Below, piece by piece: positions 34,761 to 46,449 of a DNA stretch of 64,000 nucleotides (the stretch's first letter is position 1; each line of letters opens with the position of its first letter). Source of the DNA: Shinisaurus crocodilurus (taxonomy: Eukaryota; Chordata; Lepidosauria; Squamata; Shinisauridae); NCBI GenBank assembly GCA_021292165.1, contig CM037877.1:131868274-131932273 (forward strand). Direction: 5' to 3'. A program made the position numbers and the translations under genes. Under the pieces are notes generated by a model. That model had not been told where the DNA came from, ran no database searches, and was given only the letters and a program-made list of their open reading frames with translations.

Positions 34761-36115
34761 CAACATCCATGCATAGATGGGTTCTCCTCTACAGAAGCTA
34801 CACGTGGACAAGCTGTAAGCATTTATCTCTGAACAGAAGACCTGACTGAGATGTTGGAGGTCAGGGGTAGGGCTAGAGGGCACGATAAAATTGCATTTGG
34901 CCTTTTTTTAAAGAATGCCCTGCTGTTGCCTTTTATGCTGTGATTTTATCAGATTTTATTGTACATTGCTTCGTGGTCACTGGTGGTAAGAAAAGCAATA
35001 TATCTATACTTTTAATAAGTAAATAAATAAAATGATCCCTCTCTCCCCTGCATGCACTGATTCTCTGTAGAACTGTTTGCACAGGGTTTGTATCTTCATC
35101 TAAAGGTTGCCAGTCACAAGACGTTTGAAGGGCTTAGCCGTTAAGGAGGCAAGCAAAAAATCCACTCCAGAACACTTGTCTATGAATTATATTGGACAGG
35201 GTCAAAGGAAGGTTTAACCATGCTGTAAGAATTTTTTTTGTGAGCCTTCCAAGGCAAGTGCTCAGCCGCCACATATACTTTAGCTGAAGGTAACAAAAGG
35301 CTTATAAGAGTGGTGAGGTGGAGGGAAGCTACTTCAGGAGAGGATCCTTTACCTAGACAACACTGACCAATAGTGGTTCTCCAAAGTGTGTTAGGCAGCA
35401 GGCATAATTCAGAAAACGTATCTTTTGAATTTCTTAAGGGAAATAAAGGTTTTCCATTTGCAATCCTTCTGCATATTGGCCAGCAGATGGCAGAATTGGG
35501 TCACACAGGCACTGCAAAGTGCAAAGATGGTTTGTGTTTGTGGCAGCACGTGAGCCACTCCAAGAAGGAAAAGAAAGGTGGGCATGAGTATTGCAATAAT
35601 CTTCAAAGCTGGTTTCTCTTTCCCCACTCTGCAGAACTTCTCTGCTTCCTGTTGGCCCACTGCTAATGCTCCATCCTACCCTGCCCCCAGCATTTTTCTT
35701 TTCTAGAAATTAAGCAGTGGGGTTCCTGCATTTGCCAGAGATAAAAGGGCACAGAATTCCTACCAGAAAGGTTGCTAACTGTGGAGTGGCTACAAACTAG
35801 TCTGGAGGAAAATATTCTGGCTCCGCTGGCAAATGCATTAAAATCGTTTGCTACCACTCCAGAACAGATCATTGCCCTCTTTAACATTCTTCTTGAGATT
35901 TTATTTCCCAAGGGAGCAGGGGAAACCCAAAAGAAAAACAGTGCATATCTAACTTCCTCTTCCACATCAATCCTCCGGGCTACTTTCTTCCCTGTTTGAA
36001 GTGAAAATAAATGTAAACCTGCAGGATATAAAGACACTTCTATTCACAAGAGCAGACATGCAGTGATTGCATCAGAAACAGTCGTTCGCAGGCGTCTGAA
36101 GAATCCCTAGCTCCA

Positions 36116-36300
36116 CCGAAAGCCATTGTAGTGGCTGGAGTGTCGGATCTTGACCAAGGAGACCTGGGTTCCAATCCTGCTTAGCCATGAGACTTGCTGA
36201 GCAATCTTAGGTCAGTCACTGTCTCTCAGTCTAGCCTACCTCACAAGATTGTTGTGAGGATCAAATGGGATGATCCCAATATATTTTTGTCCTGAGCTAC
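36116..36300 (+). mobile_element. Diverged tRNA-headed SINE (Sauria-like)
   Basis: tgtagtggctggagtgtcgg, gggttccaatcctgc and gtcagtcactgtctctcagt follow the Sauria layout. The copy is diverged and the BovB-like tail is poorly preserved. Confidence 0.6.
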
Positions 36301-36621
36301 TAGGGGTGATACTAATGCAATGAACAAATGCTGCTTGGGATTGAAGATCAAGTCTGGCTCTGAAAAATAAAGACTGCTTATATTTATATATCACTTTTCC
36401 TCCAGAGAGCTCAAGGTGAGGCTCAAAGGGTTCCCATCCAGACACTGGCCACCCCCAGACCTACTTAACTTCAGTCAGCTTGCTGCAATCAGTGATATAG
36501 GTAATCTTTGGCCCTTTTTGGTTCTAAGGTTCTGTAAATATCTCTGTTCCAGCACCATTGTCAGCAGTATTCTACAGATCCTAACACAACTGAGAGTGGT
36601 GCTGAGCACATTTCTATTTAC

Positions 36622-36727
36622 CTTCCAGGTTGTTCAGGATACTTCTGCTTGGTGTATGCTTCCAGAGCAGCGTAAACTTTCTCACGTAGCGATTCTACCT
36701 CTGCAGGACTGGACAGGCCCTTGGCAT
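36622..36727 (-). CDS. RXRG: RXRG exon 9 (LBD)
   Basis: Encodes [20 protein letters not shown] followed by [14 protein letters not shown], helices 8-9 of the ligand-binding domain. [10 protein letters not shown] favours RXRG over RXRA (CKHKYPEQPG). The acceptor is ccacatcag and the donor is gtaaat. The 106-nt length gives two bases at each end that complete Asp and Arg codons with the flanking exons. Confidence 0.95.
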
Positions 36728-36767
36728 CTGATGTGGAGAGAGCAAGGAGAGAAAAGGTACATGAAAA

Positions 36768-36916
36768 TTTATTTATTTATGTATTTATTATATTTATACC
36801 CCGCCTTTTTTCCTGCAAGGAACCCAAGGCGGCTTACATAATCCTCCTCCTCCTCTCAATTTTATCCTCACAACAACCCTGTGAGGTAGGTTAGGCTGAG
36901 AGTCAGTGACTGAAAA
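36768..36916 (-). mobile_element. Sauria-type SINE, 5'-truncated
   Basis: Tail and middle only: ttta repeats, then taccccgccttttttcctgc, then gaggtaggttaggctgagag. The tRNA-like head is missing. It lies 40 bp upstream of RXRG exon 9 in the gene's direction. Confidence 0.8.
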
Positions 36917-37017
36917 GACACGGCTTTCTGCCCATCCCTAGTTTGTTGGATGCAGAATCTAATGGGAAAAATTCTTGCAACCACCTTTAGAGATGACAGC
37001 ACCACAGCAGGTAGAAC

Positions 37018-37130
37018 AGGGCTCTCCAACCTTGGGTCCCCAGATGTTGCAGGCCTATATGGAAGGCCTGTGGCTTATGCTGGCTCAGCTTGTCTGAGTG
37101 TGGAAAGCTAAGCAGGGTCAAGCCTGGTTA
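37018..37130 (+). mobile_element. hAT arm fragment joined to partial 5S-SINE
   Basis: cagggctctccaaccttggg with ccccagatgttgc (a left hAT arm) is followed from about 37056 by 5S-SINE wording (ggcctgtggcttatgctggc, gaaagctaagcagggtcaag). The SINE probably inserted in, or next to, the hAT element. Confidence 0.6.
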
Positions 37131-37265
37131 TTACTAGGACCAGAAGGAACAGGCCTCTGCCCAGGACAATGGTTTCATTTATTCACTGGGTGAATTGGCC
37201 CGGGGCAGAGAGGCGTAAGACTTGCCAAATGAAGATGTCCAGCTTCCCCAGCCATCAGGGCTTAC

Positions 37266-37357
37266 CTGGATTGAAGAGGACGATCGCTCGTAGGCACCCC
37301 AGTTCAGATTTGTCCATCTGCATGTCTTTCATTTTGGATACCAGCTCAGTAAGAACC
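37266..37357 (-). CDS. RXRG: RXRG exon 8 (LBD)
   Basis: Encodes [20 protein letters not shown] then [10 protein letters not shown], ligand-binding-domain helices 6-8. [13 protein letters not shown] is the RXRG form. The donor is gtaag and the acceptor is gtatacag; its first base completes the Arg codon from exon 7. It follows the GC-donor intron. Confidence 0.95.
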
Positions 37358-37619
37358 CTGTATACAGAGACAAGAGAGGGAATTAGAGACTCAAGGGCCA
37401 AGGGGTGGCACTGAATTCATTAATGGGGATCGAGGTGCTTCCACACTGGGCAGTTACACTGCTTTGTTCACTCACTTTTTACAGGCATGCACATATCACC
37501 ATCATCCAACCATTGTCATCCTGTATTTTCCCCGTGGCTCTTCCACCTTTTCTCAAACCACAGGGAGTCTGACTTTCTCCAGTAGAACAGAAGAGTAATG
37601 CAATCTCCACAGGTATGGA

Positions 37620-38175
37620 TGTTCTTAAGCACTACTCTGGCTGCCTATTAGCTACTGAGCCATGTTCAAGGTTATGGCATTGTCATACAAAGCACTAAAC
37701 AACTTAGGACCAGGATACTTAGCAGACCGCTTTCCCTCATATATGCCCAATTGACCATCAAGATCATCAGAGGAGGCCTTGCTGATCATTCCAAAATCAT
37801 TGGAATGTCACTATGTGCAGTATCTCGATGACAGGCCTTCTCAGTAGTGGCACCCACCCTGTTAAAAAAAATTCCCTTGTGCAGTTTGGGAGGCAGAAAA
37901 TTTGGCATTTTTTAAACACCTCCTGAAAATGCACCTGTTCACCCAGGCTGCCCCTGGTCCATAATTAAATTAATTATGCCGTCCCATTTTTACTGCTCCT
38001 GTACTGCTGTGTATTTTTTTATTATTGTTGTTGTTGTAATTATATTGCTTTTAAAATTGTAATGTGCTTTTACATGTGATTTTAATTGTGATTTTAATAT
38101 TGATATGGAAACTGCTTACAATTTTTTAAAATATCTAGCGGTATATAAATAGTACAAATAAATAAATAAATACTC
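37620..38175 (+). mobile_element. L2 LINE 3' fragment
   Basis: ctactctggctgcctattag, acaacttaggaccaggatac, then aagatcatcagaggaggcct and a 3' end with gcggtatataaatagtac plus aaat repeats. This matches the L2 3' region seen at 26900-26995 and 28376-28800. It is degenerate and in an RXRG intron. Confidence 0.72.
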
Positions 38176-39156
38176 TCCTATCTTTTTCAAAGGGCAGGTT
38201 TCGACGGGGGTAGTGATGTATCAGGCAGGTGAGCCTATTACATCTCAGCACATATTCACTATATATTTTTGTAGGGGGCCATTTTATCCTCCATTTATTT
38301 ATTTTTAACTGATCTTTTAAATAGTGCTAAAATGCTTTTCCAGCTAGACTTTTCTAAAATATTAGAGTATTAGAAAAAGATTACTTAAGTGAAAGAATGC
38401 TATAAAAGTATAATACTGATTTTAAAAAAACATTTTAGCAATAGAAGTGATTGGAAATGTTTTCTTTCTCATCATTGTTTTTTAAAATTAGCACTATAGC
38501 ATTACACTGTTATAGCGCTATAACACTCTTTAATTTAACTGGTATTTCTCTATTTATTTATTTAAATTATAGCCAGAACAGTGTCTTAGCACTAATTAAG
38601 TGGCTGATTTTAAAAAATAAGCAGGGTGATAAAATGACACCCATTACAACAGTGTGCTGTGTTTCAAATGGCCATTCAGATGAATTGGACCTTCCACCCA
38701 CCCCAACAGCAGCTACGACACTCCCACTGGTGTGGATGGAACATAATGGGATAAACATACAGAAGAAGAAGTACAATAGCCCTGGAGAAAGTCAGTTGCA
38801 ATTCTGCTTGTATCTTACAGCAGAAGAGCAATGCTTGTTAGTGCTATAAACCAGCTAACTGGAAACAAACATCCATGAAGGGCAAACTACATGTTATACT
38901 GAAAGGCATGCAAATGAGCCCCAAGGCTGTTTTCGAAAACAAAAAGCTGTTTTGAGAGGGTGGCATTAGAGCAGACAAGCTCCACCCATTATCACATTTT
39001 TTGTTTGTTTTTTTGTTGCTAACTACCTCCCAGACAGCTTTCGCCTTCCCACAGTGTTGCAAAAATGCATTTTCCCTAGCTGAGTTTTTTTATTCCACCA
39101 AAACGCGAAACTTATCTAGGAAAGTTCAAATGCCAAGACAAAGATGAAAAACATGC

Positions 39157-39289
39157 CTGTCAAAAATGGAGCCCACCCCAGCGCTGTGCGCACTGCTCCG
39201 GTGCACATGTAAGCCAGTGGCCAAGAGGATACCATCCTGCACCGAGACAGAGCGATGGGAAAAAGAGGCAATCAGCAGTTCATTCCAAC
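39157..39289 (-). CDS. RXRG: RXRG exon 7 (LBD), followed by a GC donor
   Basis: Encodes [20 protein letters not shown] then [20 protein letters not shown] and IFD. This covers helix 5, the beta-turn and helix 6, including ligand-pocket residues. SVSVQDG and [12 protein letters not shown] match RXRG as I know it (RXRA has SIAVKDG and [12 protein letters not shown]). The acceptor is tctcttttag. The reading frame and phase require the exon to end at GACAG, where the intron begins gcatgt, so this is a GC-AG intron. Confidence 0.95.
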
Positions 39290-39567
39290 CTAAAAGAGAA
39301 GATGGATGTGATACACACATTTCCCATGGGAACAGTTTAAAAGGACTTGCCTCCTAAAAAGTCTTGCTGTTAACTGGGGTACTGACTAATTTTTGCATGT
39401 GTTAGAGTAAGCAAGCTTTTGAGCAACACAGAATTCTTTAAGAGTCAAAACCTCTCTCTCCAAATTAACTATATGAGTTACTCTAATAGTACAGTTGCAG
39501 AAATGGTTTTCAGAAATGGATGTGTCTCAGTGTGCACCTGTATATTTGAAATGGAACAGTATCACAC

Positions 39568-39750
39568 CAGTGTGGCATAGTGGTGAGAGTGTTGGACTGG
39601 GACTGGGGAGACCTGGGTTCTAGTCCCCACTCGGCCATGAAGCTCACTGGGTGACTTTGGGCCAGTCACTGAATCTCAGCCTAACCTACTTCACAGCGTT
39701 GTTGTGAGGATAAAATGGAGAGGAGGAGGAGGAGGAGGAGGAGGAGGATT
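39568..39750 (+). mobile_element. Sauria-type SINE
   Basis: cagtgtggcatagtggtgag, gggttctagtccccactcgg, ctcactgggtgactttgggc, then gttgttgtgaggataaaatg and ggag repeats. Plus strand, with an altered tail. Confidence 0.82.
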
Positions 39751-40356
39751 GTATACACGATGTGGGCTCTTTAGAGAAAAGTTGGGAATTGGGATATAAA
39801 TGTAACAAACATATAAAGATGGTGCCAAATGTGATAGGAGATGTCTGCACTGGAGAACTCCGTTGCCAGTATTTTAAACTTTCCTTTAAAAGAGTTGGTG
39901 ACAATGGGAAAGAGGGGGGGGTGTGATCAGGAAGCAATAATAAGGCATGGGCAAAGAAGCAGGAGATGAGAATGTGAAATGGTTATTCATGTTTGAGATG
40001 AGATGAGTTATTTAGGTTTGAATGTTTTTCCCTTGCTGCACAGAGGCCATGTGGGTGGTTTTCTCCTAAAAAGCTCACACATTGAATACAAGCAGGACAT
40101 CTATTGGGTCTCATTATCCAGAGTAGAGTTGTCTTTAACAAATAGGCAAAAATGTAGCAGGAATACTTTATCCTTCACTTCCATCCCCACTCCAGGGAAA
40201 GCTTCACTTGCTAAATTTCTTCCCATCATATGCCATTGAAGGCACATTAATCTTGCCAGAAAAAGTTGGCAACCCCTAGTCAGAAATAGAGTAGCACTAT
40301 GCACATAGTTACTGAACATCAGAGTGCCATGTTAAGGTTGGTCTGACTCTCTAATA

Positions 40357-40491
40357 CAGTGTTCTCCAACCTTGGGTCCCCAGATGTTTTTGGCCTACAA
40401 CTCCCAGCATGCCCCAGTCAGCATAGCTGGCTGGGGCATGCTGGGAGTTGTAGGCCAAAAACATCTGGGGACCCAAGGTTGGAGAACACTG
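40357..40491. mobile_element. hAT-type palindromic element, full length
   Basis: A 135-bp near-perfect palindrome starting cagtgttctccaaccttggg and ending in its inverse, with the centre ccccagtcagcatagctgg. A perfect 8-bp duplication, ctctaata, flanks it at 40349-40356 and 40492-40499. CAGTG termini plus 8-bp duplications identify a non-autonomous hAT. It is the reference copy of the family in this window and lies in an RXRG intron. Confidence 0.9.
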
Positions 40492-40499
40492 CTCTAATA

Positions 40500-40519
40500 C
40501 GAGAGAGAGAGAGAGAGAG
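40500..40519. repeat. (GA)n microsatellite
   Basis: About ten ga units next to the right flank of the hAT palindrome. Confidence 0.85.
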
Positions 40520-41313
40520 CATGCACAAGCATGTATATAATCCACATATTTGCAAATACAAGCTTGTGAACAGCAGGAAGGACATGTTACCCCGCTTTCA
40601 GGGGGCTGAGCACTTGCCCCCTCTCTGGCCCTCTCTCTGGCCCTTCAGCACACATGAACCCTAATCAGGGATGAGGTAGAAGAGGAAGAGAAACAGCAGC
40701 AGCCTAAGATGATGCAGCTCCCGGTCCCGGCAGCTATTGCTTTTAACTGTGCCTCGCACATGTGAAACAAAGGGTAGCAATGAATCAGCGGTATCAGTTG
40801 CTGGACTATACCATTTCAGACTGCACGTGGGGAATTGCATGTTTGAATGCTTCCCAATGCAAAAAACAAAAACAAAAAAACAACCAAAACAAAACAAAAC
40901 AAAACTTCCCTGTTCTTACAGAATTAGGGGAAAGGCTAGAACAGAACCTTTCCCCCTGGCATATCCATTTTGTAAACACAGGGCATTTATGGCTGCACCA
41001 AATTTTTGTGGGTAAACATTTTTGGCATGAAAAAGGAGGCTTCAGGGGACCCAAAATATTCTCCAAAGCATCCCCCAAACCCTTACCTTTTTTGCACCAG
41101 TTTGCTCCTGTTCACTGCTTCTCTCAGCAGCTGCTTCAATCAATGCCATTTTTAAACAAAAACAAAACAAAACACAGGGTTGTTATTTTTGCTTGCTCCA
41201 TGATCCTGCGAGTCAGGGATCACGCACCCGCTATGATGACATCACGGCATCATGCAGACAGTCGCATAACCACATCCAACTAGGTACATGGCACTGTGAA
41301 GAAGTCTTTAGAG

Positions 41314-41540
41314 CAGGGGTGGGCAAATTGGGGCCTTCCACATGTTTTGACATGTTTACAACTCCCATCAGCCCTAGCCAGCACAGCCAATGGTGAGGGA
41401 TCGTGGGAGTTGAGAGGGTAACGTCTGTTTGAGTATTTAAACCTTGTAAACCGCTTTGGGTGCCTTAACAGAAAGGCGGTATAGAAATGTAATCAATCAA
41501 TCAATCAATCACTTGGAGGGCCACAAGCTGCCCTCCCAAT
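41314..41540. mobile_element. hAT-like element interrupted by a LINE tail
   Basis: caggggtgggcaaattgggg and acaactcccatcagccctag form the left part. The matching right end (ttggagggccacaagctgcc) appears only after about 97 bp of other sequence. That inserted part has a ccgctttgggtgccttaaca 3'-end-like motif and an (aatc)n tail. Confidence 0.6.
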
Positions 41541-42463
41541 TTAGATGGTGTCAATTAGAGTTGGCTGTGTGACACATCACAAAGCCTAGGGGTCCACCAT
41601 TTCATGTGCAATGCTCACTGCGGTGAGTGTCCCACCACCCTCTGGTAGGCATGAGAAGTCTCACGCGCCCTCCCTCCCGACCTTGGAGCTGGAGAGAGGG
41701 ATAGGGCTCGTGTGCTGCACTTCAGACGTGCACGGTGGAACTGCAGGGAGAATCCCAACCCATTCCCTCTCCTCCTGCTGAGCTGGAGAGGGAGGGCGGG
41801 GCTTGTTCCCCTGCAGCAGGATCCCAAGAACAATCCCCCACCGACCCAGCTCCAAACTTGGGGCTAGGGGAGCAGGGGATTACCTCCTCCCTCACACTGT
41901 GTTTTGAGGGAGGGGCGGGAAGGTCTCACTGTGACCACAAATTTCTGGTTGGCCAGCAAGACCAGCCAAAATTTGTGGACCCATGAGCTGAAGACAAATC
42001 AGGGTGAAGGCAGGGAGGAAGCATTATCCTCACATTGAATGGGACTTCTGACAACGCCATGTAGCACATCAGATTTTGCTACCTGACGATATTATGAAGC
42101 CAAATCAGAGTAGAGGGCAATGCTTCCTGCCCTCACTCTAAAATAGGCATGCATTTTCCCTCCATTCTGCAGCCACACATCCTCCAAACTATTGCCAAAA
42201 TGGGGAGGCATTTTTCACCGGGGGTAAAGTTTTTCATGAAAATCCCCGCTCCAATTTTGACTGAGCCCTTGTCTAAAAAAAAAATAAAAAAATGAGGGCA
42301 CAGACAGTTAAACATGTAATCTATCACCCACAGTCTGAAATGGTACAGACCAGCAAAAGCTGCATTACGCAGGGGCTCTGATCATTGCTTTCTGATCTTA
42401 ATATAGACTAGTATTTGAGTCAATTAGAGCAGTGGCAAGGCATAGAAGCCAAGGCTCCATTAC

Positions 42464-42593
42464 CTGCTCGGAGGAGGATAACTTGGTCTTCTAGTGTCAG
42501 GTCTGAGAAGTGTGGAATCCGCTTGGCCCATTCTACCAATGTGAAAAGCTGCTTGTCAGCTGCATGGCATATATTGGTGACAGGATCATTGGT
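42464..42593 (-). CDS. RXRG: RXRG exon 6 (start of LBD core)
   Basis: Encodes [20 protein letters not shown] then [20 protein letters not shown] and LRA, helices 1-4 of the ligand-binding domain. It includes the signature around [13 protein letters not shown] and [16 protein letters not shown] and FSDLTLEDQ are the RXRG versions. The acceptor is ctcccttag, the donor is gtaat, and the trailing base joins exon 7 to give Gly-Trp. Confidence 0.95.
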
Positions 42594-42929
42594 CTAAGGG
42601 AGAAACAGGACTGTCAGCTGGTAAAATCAGCAACCACCAGCTAGTTTTTTCTGTAGACATGGCCCCTAGATACTAAACCTCCAAATTACCATTAAATTAC
42701 CAAGGCCTGGAGATCTATAGCATTGGTTTCCAAACTTTCTATTTTATGCAGAAACAATTTGCATCAATGTATCTGCTGAGGAATACATGACAGTCCGCCA
42801 TAGAGCCCTTACACAGTGCAGAGAATTTTAGGGCATGTTCTATAGCACAGCCTCAGTTCATGCGGTGCACTGACAAAGCCAACTGTGCCTTACCATCAAC
42901 CCATACCAACCAACCAAGCATTCTACTGT

Positions 42930-43650
42930 TTGTTTATCTTATTTATTTTAAAATTTCATCCAAAAGTGGATTTCAGGACAGTATACACACAGAAAAGCCA
43001 GATATTTAATATAATTCAATATAGTAAGAAGTACATAAAACCTAAACTTCAATACAATAAAACTGAAAGGCATAGAAAATATTTCAACCAGCTAAAAAAC
43101 ACAAATTTGAATTTAAAATGCCTGGACAAATAAACAGGTTTCAACCTTGTACTGAAAAGGGTACAATTTTGGTGCCAGGTGTACTTCCTGTGGGAAGGAA
43201 TTTCAAAGTCAGGGTGCCACCTCAGAGAAGACTCTTTTATCAATGAAAATGTATTTGTGTTATAGCTGGAATACACAGAATGGTCTCCTCCAATGATCTT
43301 CATGCACAGACAGGTTGATGTGGGAGGAGGAGCTCCTTCCATTATTTGGGCCCCAAACCATTTAGAGCTTTAAGGGTAAGCACCAGCACCTTGAACTGGC
43401 TCAGAAGCGAATAGGCAGTCAGTGTTGTTCCTTCAGAACTGATATAATATGTCTGTGTCCAAGAAAACCAGCAAGAATTCTAGCAACCGAATTCTGCGCT
43501 AGTTGGAGTTTCTGAACTGTTTTCAAGGGCAGCCACAAATTTCCAACCTGGCAGTCACCACAGCATGGCTCACTGTAGCCAGGCTATCCCTAGCCAAGGA
43601 AGCCTGCAGCTAATGAACCAGACGAAGCTGCTCAAATCCTAGAACGCCAC
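42930..43650 (+). mobile_element. Old LINE-like 3' remnant
   Basis: ttagagctttaagggtaagc, accagcaccttgaactggct and gcctgcagctaatgaaccag belong to a repeat wording also seen briefly at 29350-29410 (accagcactttaaattgggc). There is no intact ORF and I could not assign the family. Confidence 0.45.
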
Positions 43651-44360
43651 CCTCCACCCGCAAAACAATTGCCATGCCTGTACATTGCAAGGGAAGGCTA
43701 CTGGTGGTGGGCCAGCTGTCTTTCAGGAATGTTGGCCATCATTCTTCCAGTCCTCTCACTGAGGGACCATGCTAGCTGGATGGCACGGGCTGGGGAGGCA
43801 GGATCCAGAGGTCGGCTGCAATACTGGCAGCAGCCTAAGACCCCACTTCCTTACGCCTGCAAGCACTGCCAGTGTTTGCTGTCAGTAGCAGCACCACAGG
43901 ACGATTTGGTGAGCCCCTGGAGTCCAGAGACTGAAATTAAAGTGAGCTTGTAATTGGGCTCTCCTTTATGGCTTTGTTTGGGGCAGGGGGAGAAGTTAGG
44001 GGGTTAATGAACTAAGGCCACATGAGAGCACACAGCTGAAGCACAGCTTCTTGCTTCAGGTTTAACCAAAAGCACCGTAACTATCTGAATACGTCAAGCT
44101 CTGGGAACAGAACAGAAGAGAAAAGAAACACTGGAGGGAGAAAGATCTGCATTAGTCACAACAACCCCCCAAAATAAGGGATTGGGGGTGGGGATATGAG
44201 ATCTCCCCAAAGTTGTTGTTAGAAGAACCCCTGTGGGAGGAACCAGAGTGCTGCGGGTGATGCAGAATAGCAGGCAGGCAATGAAGCAAACAAGCATCTT
44301 CACCTTTCCTCCTGCCAAAGGGAAACAGCTCAGAACCACTTTCTTTCACAGGACTCAAGT

Positions 44361-45091
44361 TGTTAGAGACCATGTGAATTTGTACTCTTGTTCTAATGTT
44401 TAGCTAGGCCTGACTAGAGAATCTTGCATTCTTGTTTTCTGCTTTCTGTGAAGTTGTTTCTTGCTTTCTTGCTGTTCTGTGAAACTGCTTGCTAAAGTTG
44501 CAAAGAAATCTGAATTGAAATGTAAGAGAGAAAAAAAGTAAAGTTGCAGGCAGCCTTAGTCAAGGCTGCGGTAGATGAGAAAGAGAAGAGGCCAGAGAAT
44601 GGCAAAGTGTGTACAGAGGGCACTGATAAGGGATGTGTGTGTGTATGCAGTAAGTAAAGAAACAGAGAAAGGCAGAAGGAAGGGGGAAGGGGGGGTGCTA
44701 GCATCAAACTGATGCGTGTACTTTCCAAAAAACAAGACAAGATAGAATTGTGCTGATAGAAAAGAACAGGAGGAAATGTATGTACCAAGAAGGCCAGAAG
44801 AAGTCAGTGAAGGCGTGTGAAAGAGGTCATGATAAGAATGTTTTTCTACGCAACTGTATGTAAAATGACTGTATGTGATGCAAACCTGTATCTGATTCCA
44901 TGCTGTATAAAAGATCCAGAAAGAACTTTGCCGGGGGCTCTTGATTTGAGTCACAGACTCCTAGAGCCTATCTAAGGCCTTAAATAAAGTTGGTTTCCCT
45001 TCTCCAAATCAGTGTGTTTATTGAGCAAGGCATACACACTGAGGCCCGAATCACTTTGCCGGGAGAGGACACCTTTTTGGTGCCGGCAACA
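44361..45091 (+). repeat. ERV 5' LTR
   Basis: Starts tgttagagaccatg and ends gtgccggcaaca. It has a TATA-like box (tgtataaaag, about 44905) and an aataaa at about 44981, so U3, R and U5 are in the expected order. Open frames on its minus strand also occur in the other LTR and are not genes. Confidence 0.93.
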
Positions 45092-45095
45092 GTTT

Positions 45096-45113
45096 TGGCG
45101 TCCCTGGGTGGGC
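45096..45113 (+). other. Candidate ERV primer-binding site
   Basis: Directly after the 5' LTR, tggcgtccctgggtggg starts with the TGG expected opposite a tRNA CCA end. I could not match it to a specific tRNA. Confidence 0.5.
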
Positions 45114-46449
45114 CTCCTCGTAAAATTGCCTTGCCCGTATTCCTGGAGCGGCCTTTGAGGGAGAGAACGACCAAAGTCCAGCGCGCACCGGCAACTTGAC
45201 CGGAGGACCTTGGCAGATAGCCCTCAAAGACCCCAAAGGGACATGACGGTGCAACGCCAGCTGTAAGTGGAGAAGGGAGTTTGAGAGCAACGGTGAAGAA
45301 CCGCAAGGAACGAAAGAAAGAGGTAGGCTTTTTGGTGAAAACCCCTCTTCATTTCTCCCATTGGTGCTCAGAAGACGCCCTGACAGGTAAGAACCAGAGA
45401 GATGGGACAGGAACAGAGTAAAGGAAAAGAGTGAAGTGCACTCCCTTGAAATATGAGTTAAACTGTTGGAAATCTTTGGAAAAGATCCAAAGAAGAAAAA
45501 AAAAAAAAAAGAAAAAGAAAAAAAGAAAAAAGAGAAAAAGTGGAGTGGTTTTTGGTTTAGACACCGGTGATCCATTTGCCTCCTCCCAAGGTATGTTTCG
45601 CCTTTCTTTCCCATTTGGCCGTGATTCTTTGGGATCTCGGGTTTGGGTGAGTGTCAGTCTTGCATCTGCAAGTGTCTCACATTTAGAGAGAAACAGGGAG
45701 GGCGAAATGACTGAAGGAGGAGAAGAGGGGTGACCCTTTGAGAAGCATGCTTTGGTATTTGGTATTTGAGAGCTGCAGCAAGAATGACAAGATCTGAATT
45801 AAGTTTTGCAATAAAGAGTGGCCACTGTTCAATGCCGGCTGGGAGAATCTTAGAATGTAAAAGTAATTATTGTTGTTTATGACATAGGGAGGGGCACGGA
45901 GATTAGTTTAATTGCATTGATGTTTGTGATGTTTGACAGTTTGTGACACAAAGAAAAATCTTCTTTGGATTCAAAAAGTGTAAAATGAACTCTTGTAAGG
46001 TCATGATGATAAAATCTAGGTCAGGTAATCCTCAACCCCTTGTTCTTCCAGATTCCGAGCCTCAGTGGGGAAGTGTGCCTTTTGATCCAGAGTATGATGC
46101 TCAAGAGATTCCAGATGCAATTTGGTTTGGGGTGCAGGGAAGTGGCTTGAAAACCCCATCCCCTCATCCAGGGGAGGCTGACTTAGAACTGGCTAGTAGG
46201 GGAGGTGAAGAGAGAGGCAAAAAAAAAAAAAATGTGGGTACGTACTGTAAGGAAAGAAGACACTGAGAGAGGTTGCCCTGAATTGCAAGTCTCAGATTGA
46301 CAAAGGTCATGAAGAAAGGCCCAGTTGTGTAAGCGTAAAGTTGTGTTTTTGAGGTACAGATTGGCAAAAGAAACTTTTAGAGAAAGAAAAGTGCAAGCTA
46401 TCCAACAAATGCCATGCCCTAAAGACCCCAAGGCCTAAAGAACATTTTT
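45114..46449 (+). other. ERV leader and undefined interior
   Basis: Non-coding leader with a purine-rich run (45490-45540). Next comes a 107-codon frame at 45943-46266 that I do not recognise; it might be a remnant of the start of gag. There are stops in all other frames. Confidence 0.5.

Noticed and set aside
44492..44954. 98- and 132-codon minus-strand frames that recur at 49761-50223
   Set aside because: They recur only because both LTRs are copies of one sequence. They show no domain and are antisense to the ERV.
45943..46266. Possible ERV accessory gene
   Set aside because: The 107-codon frame has no recognised motif; it is described only as undefined ERV interior.
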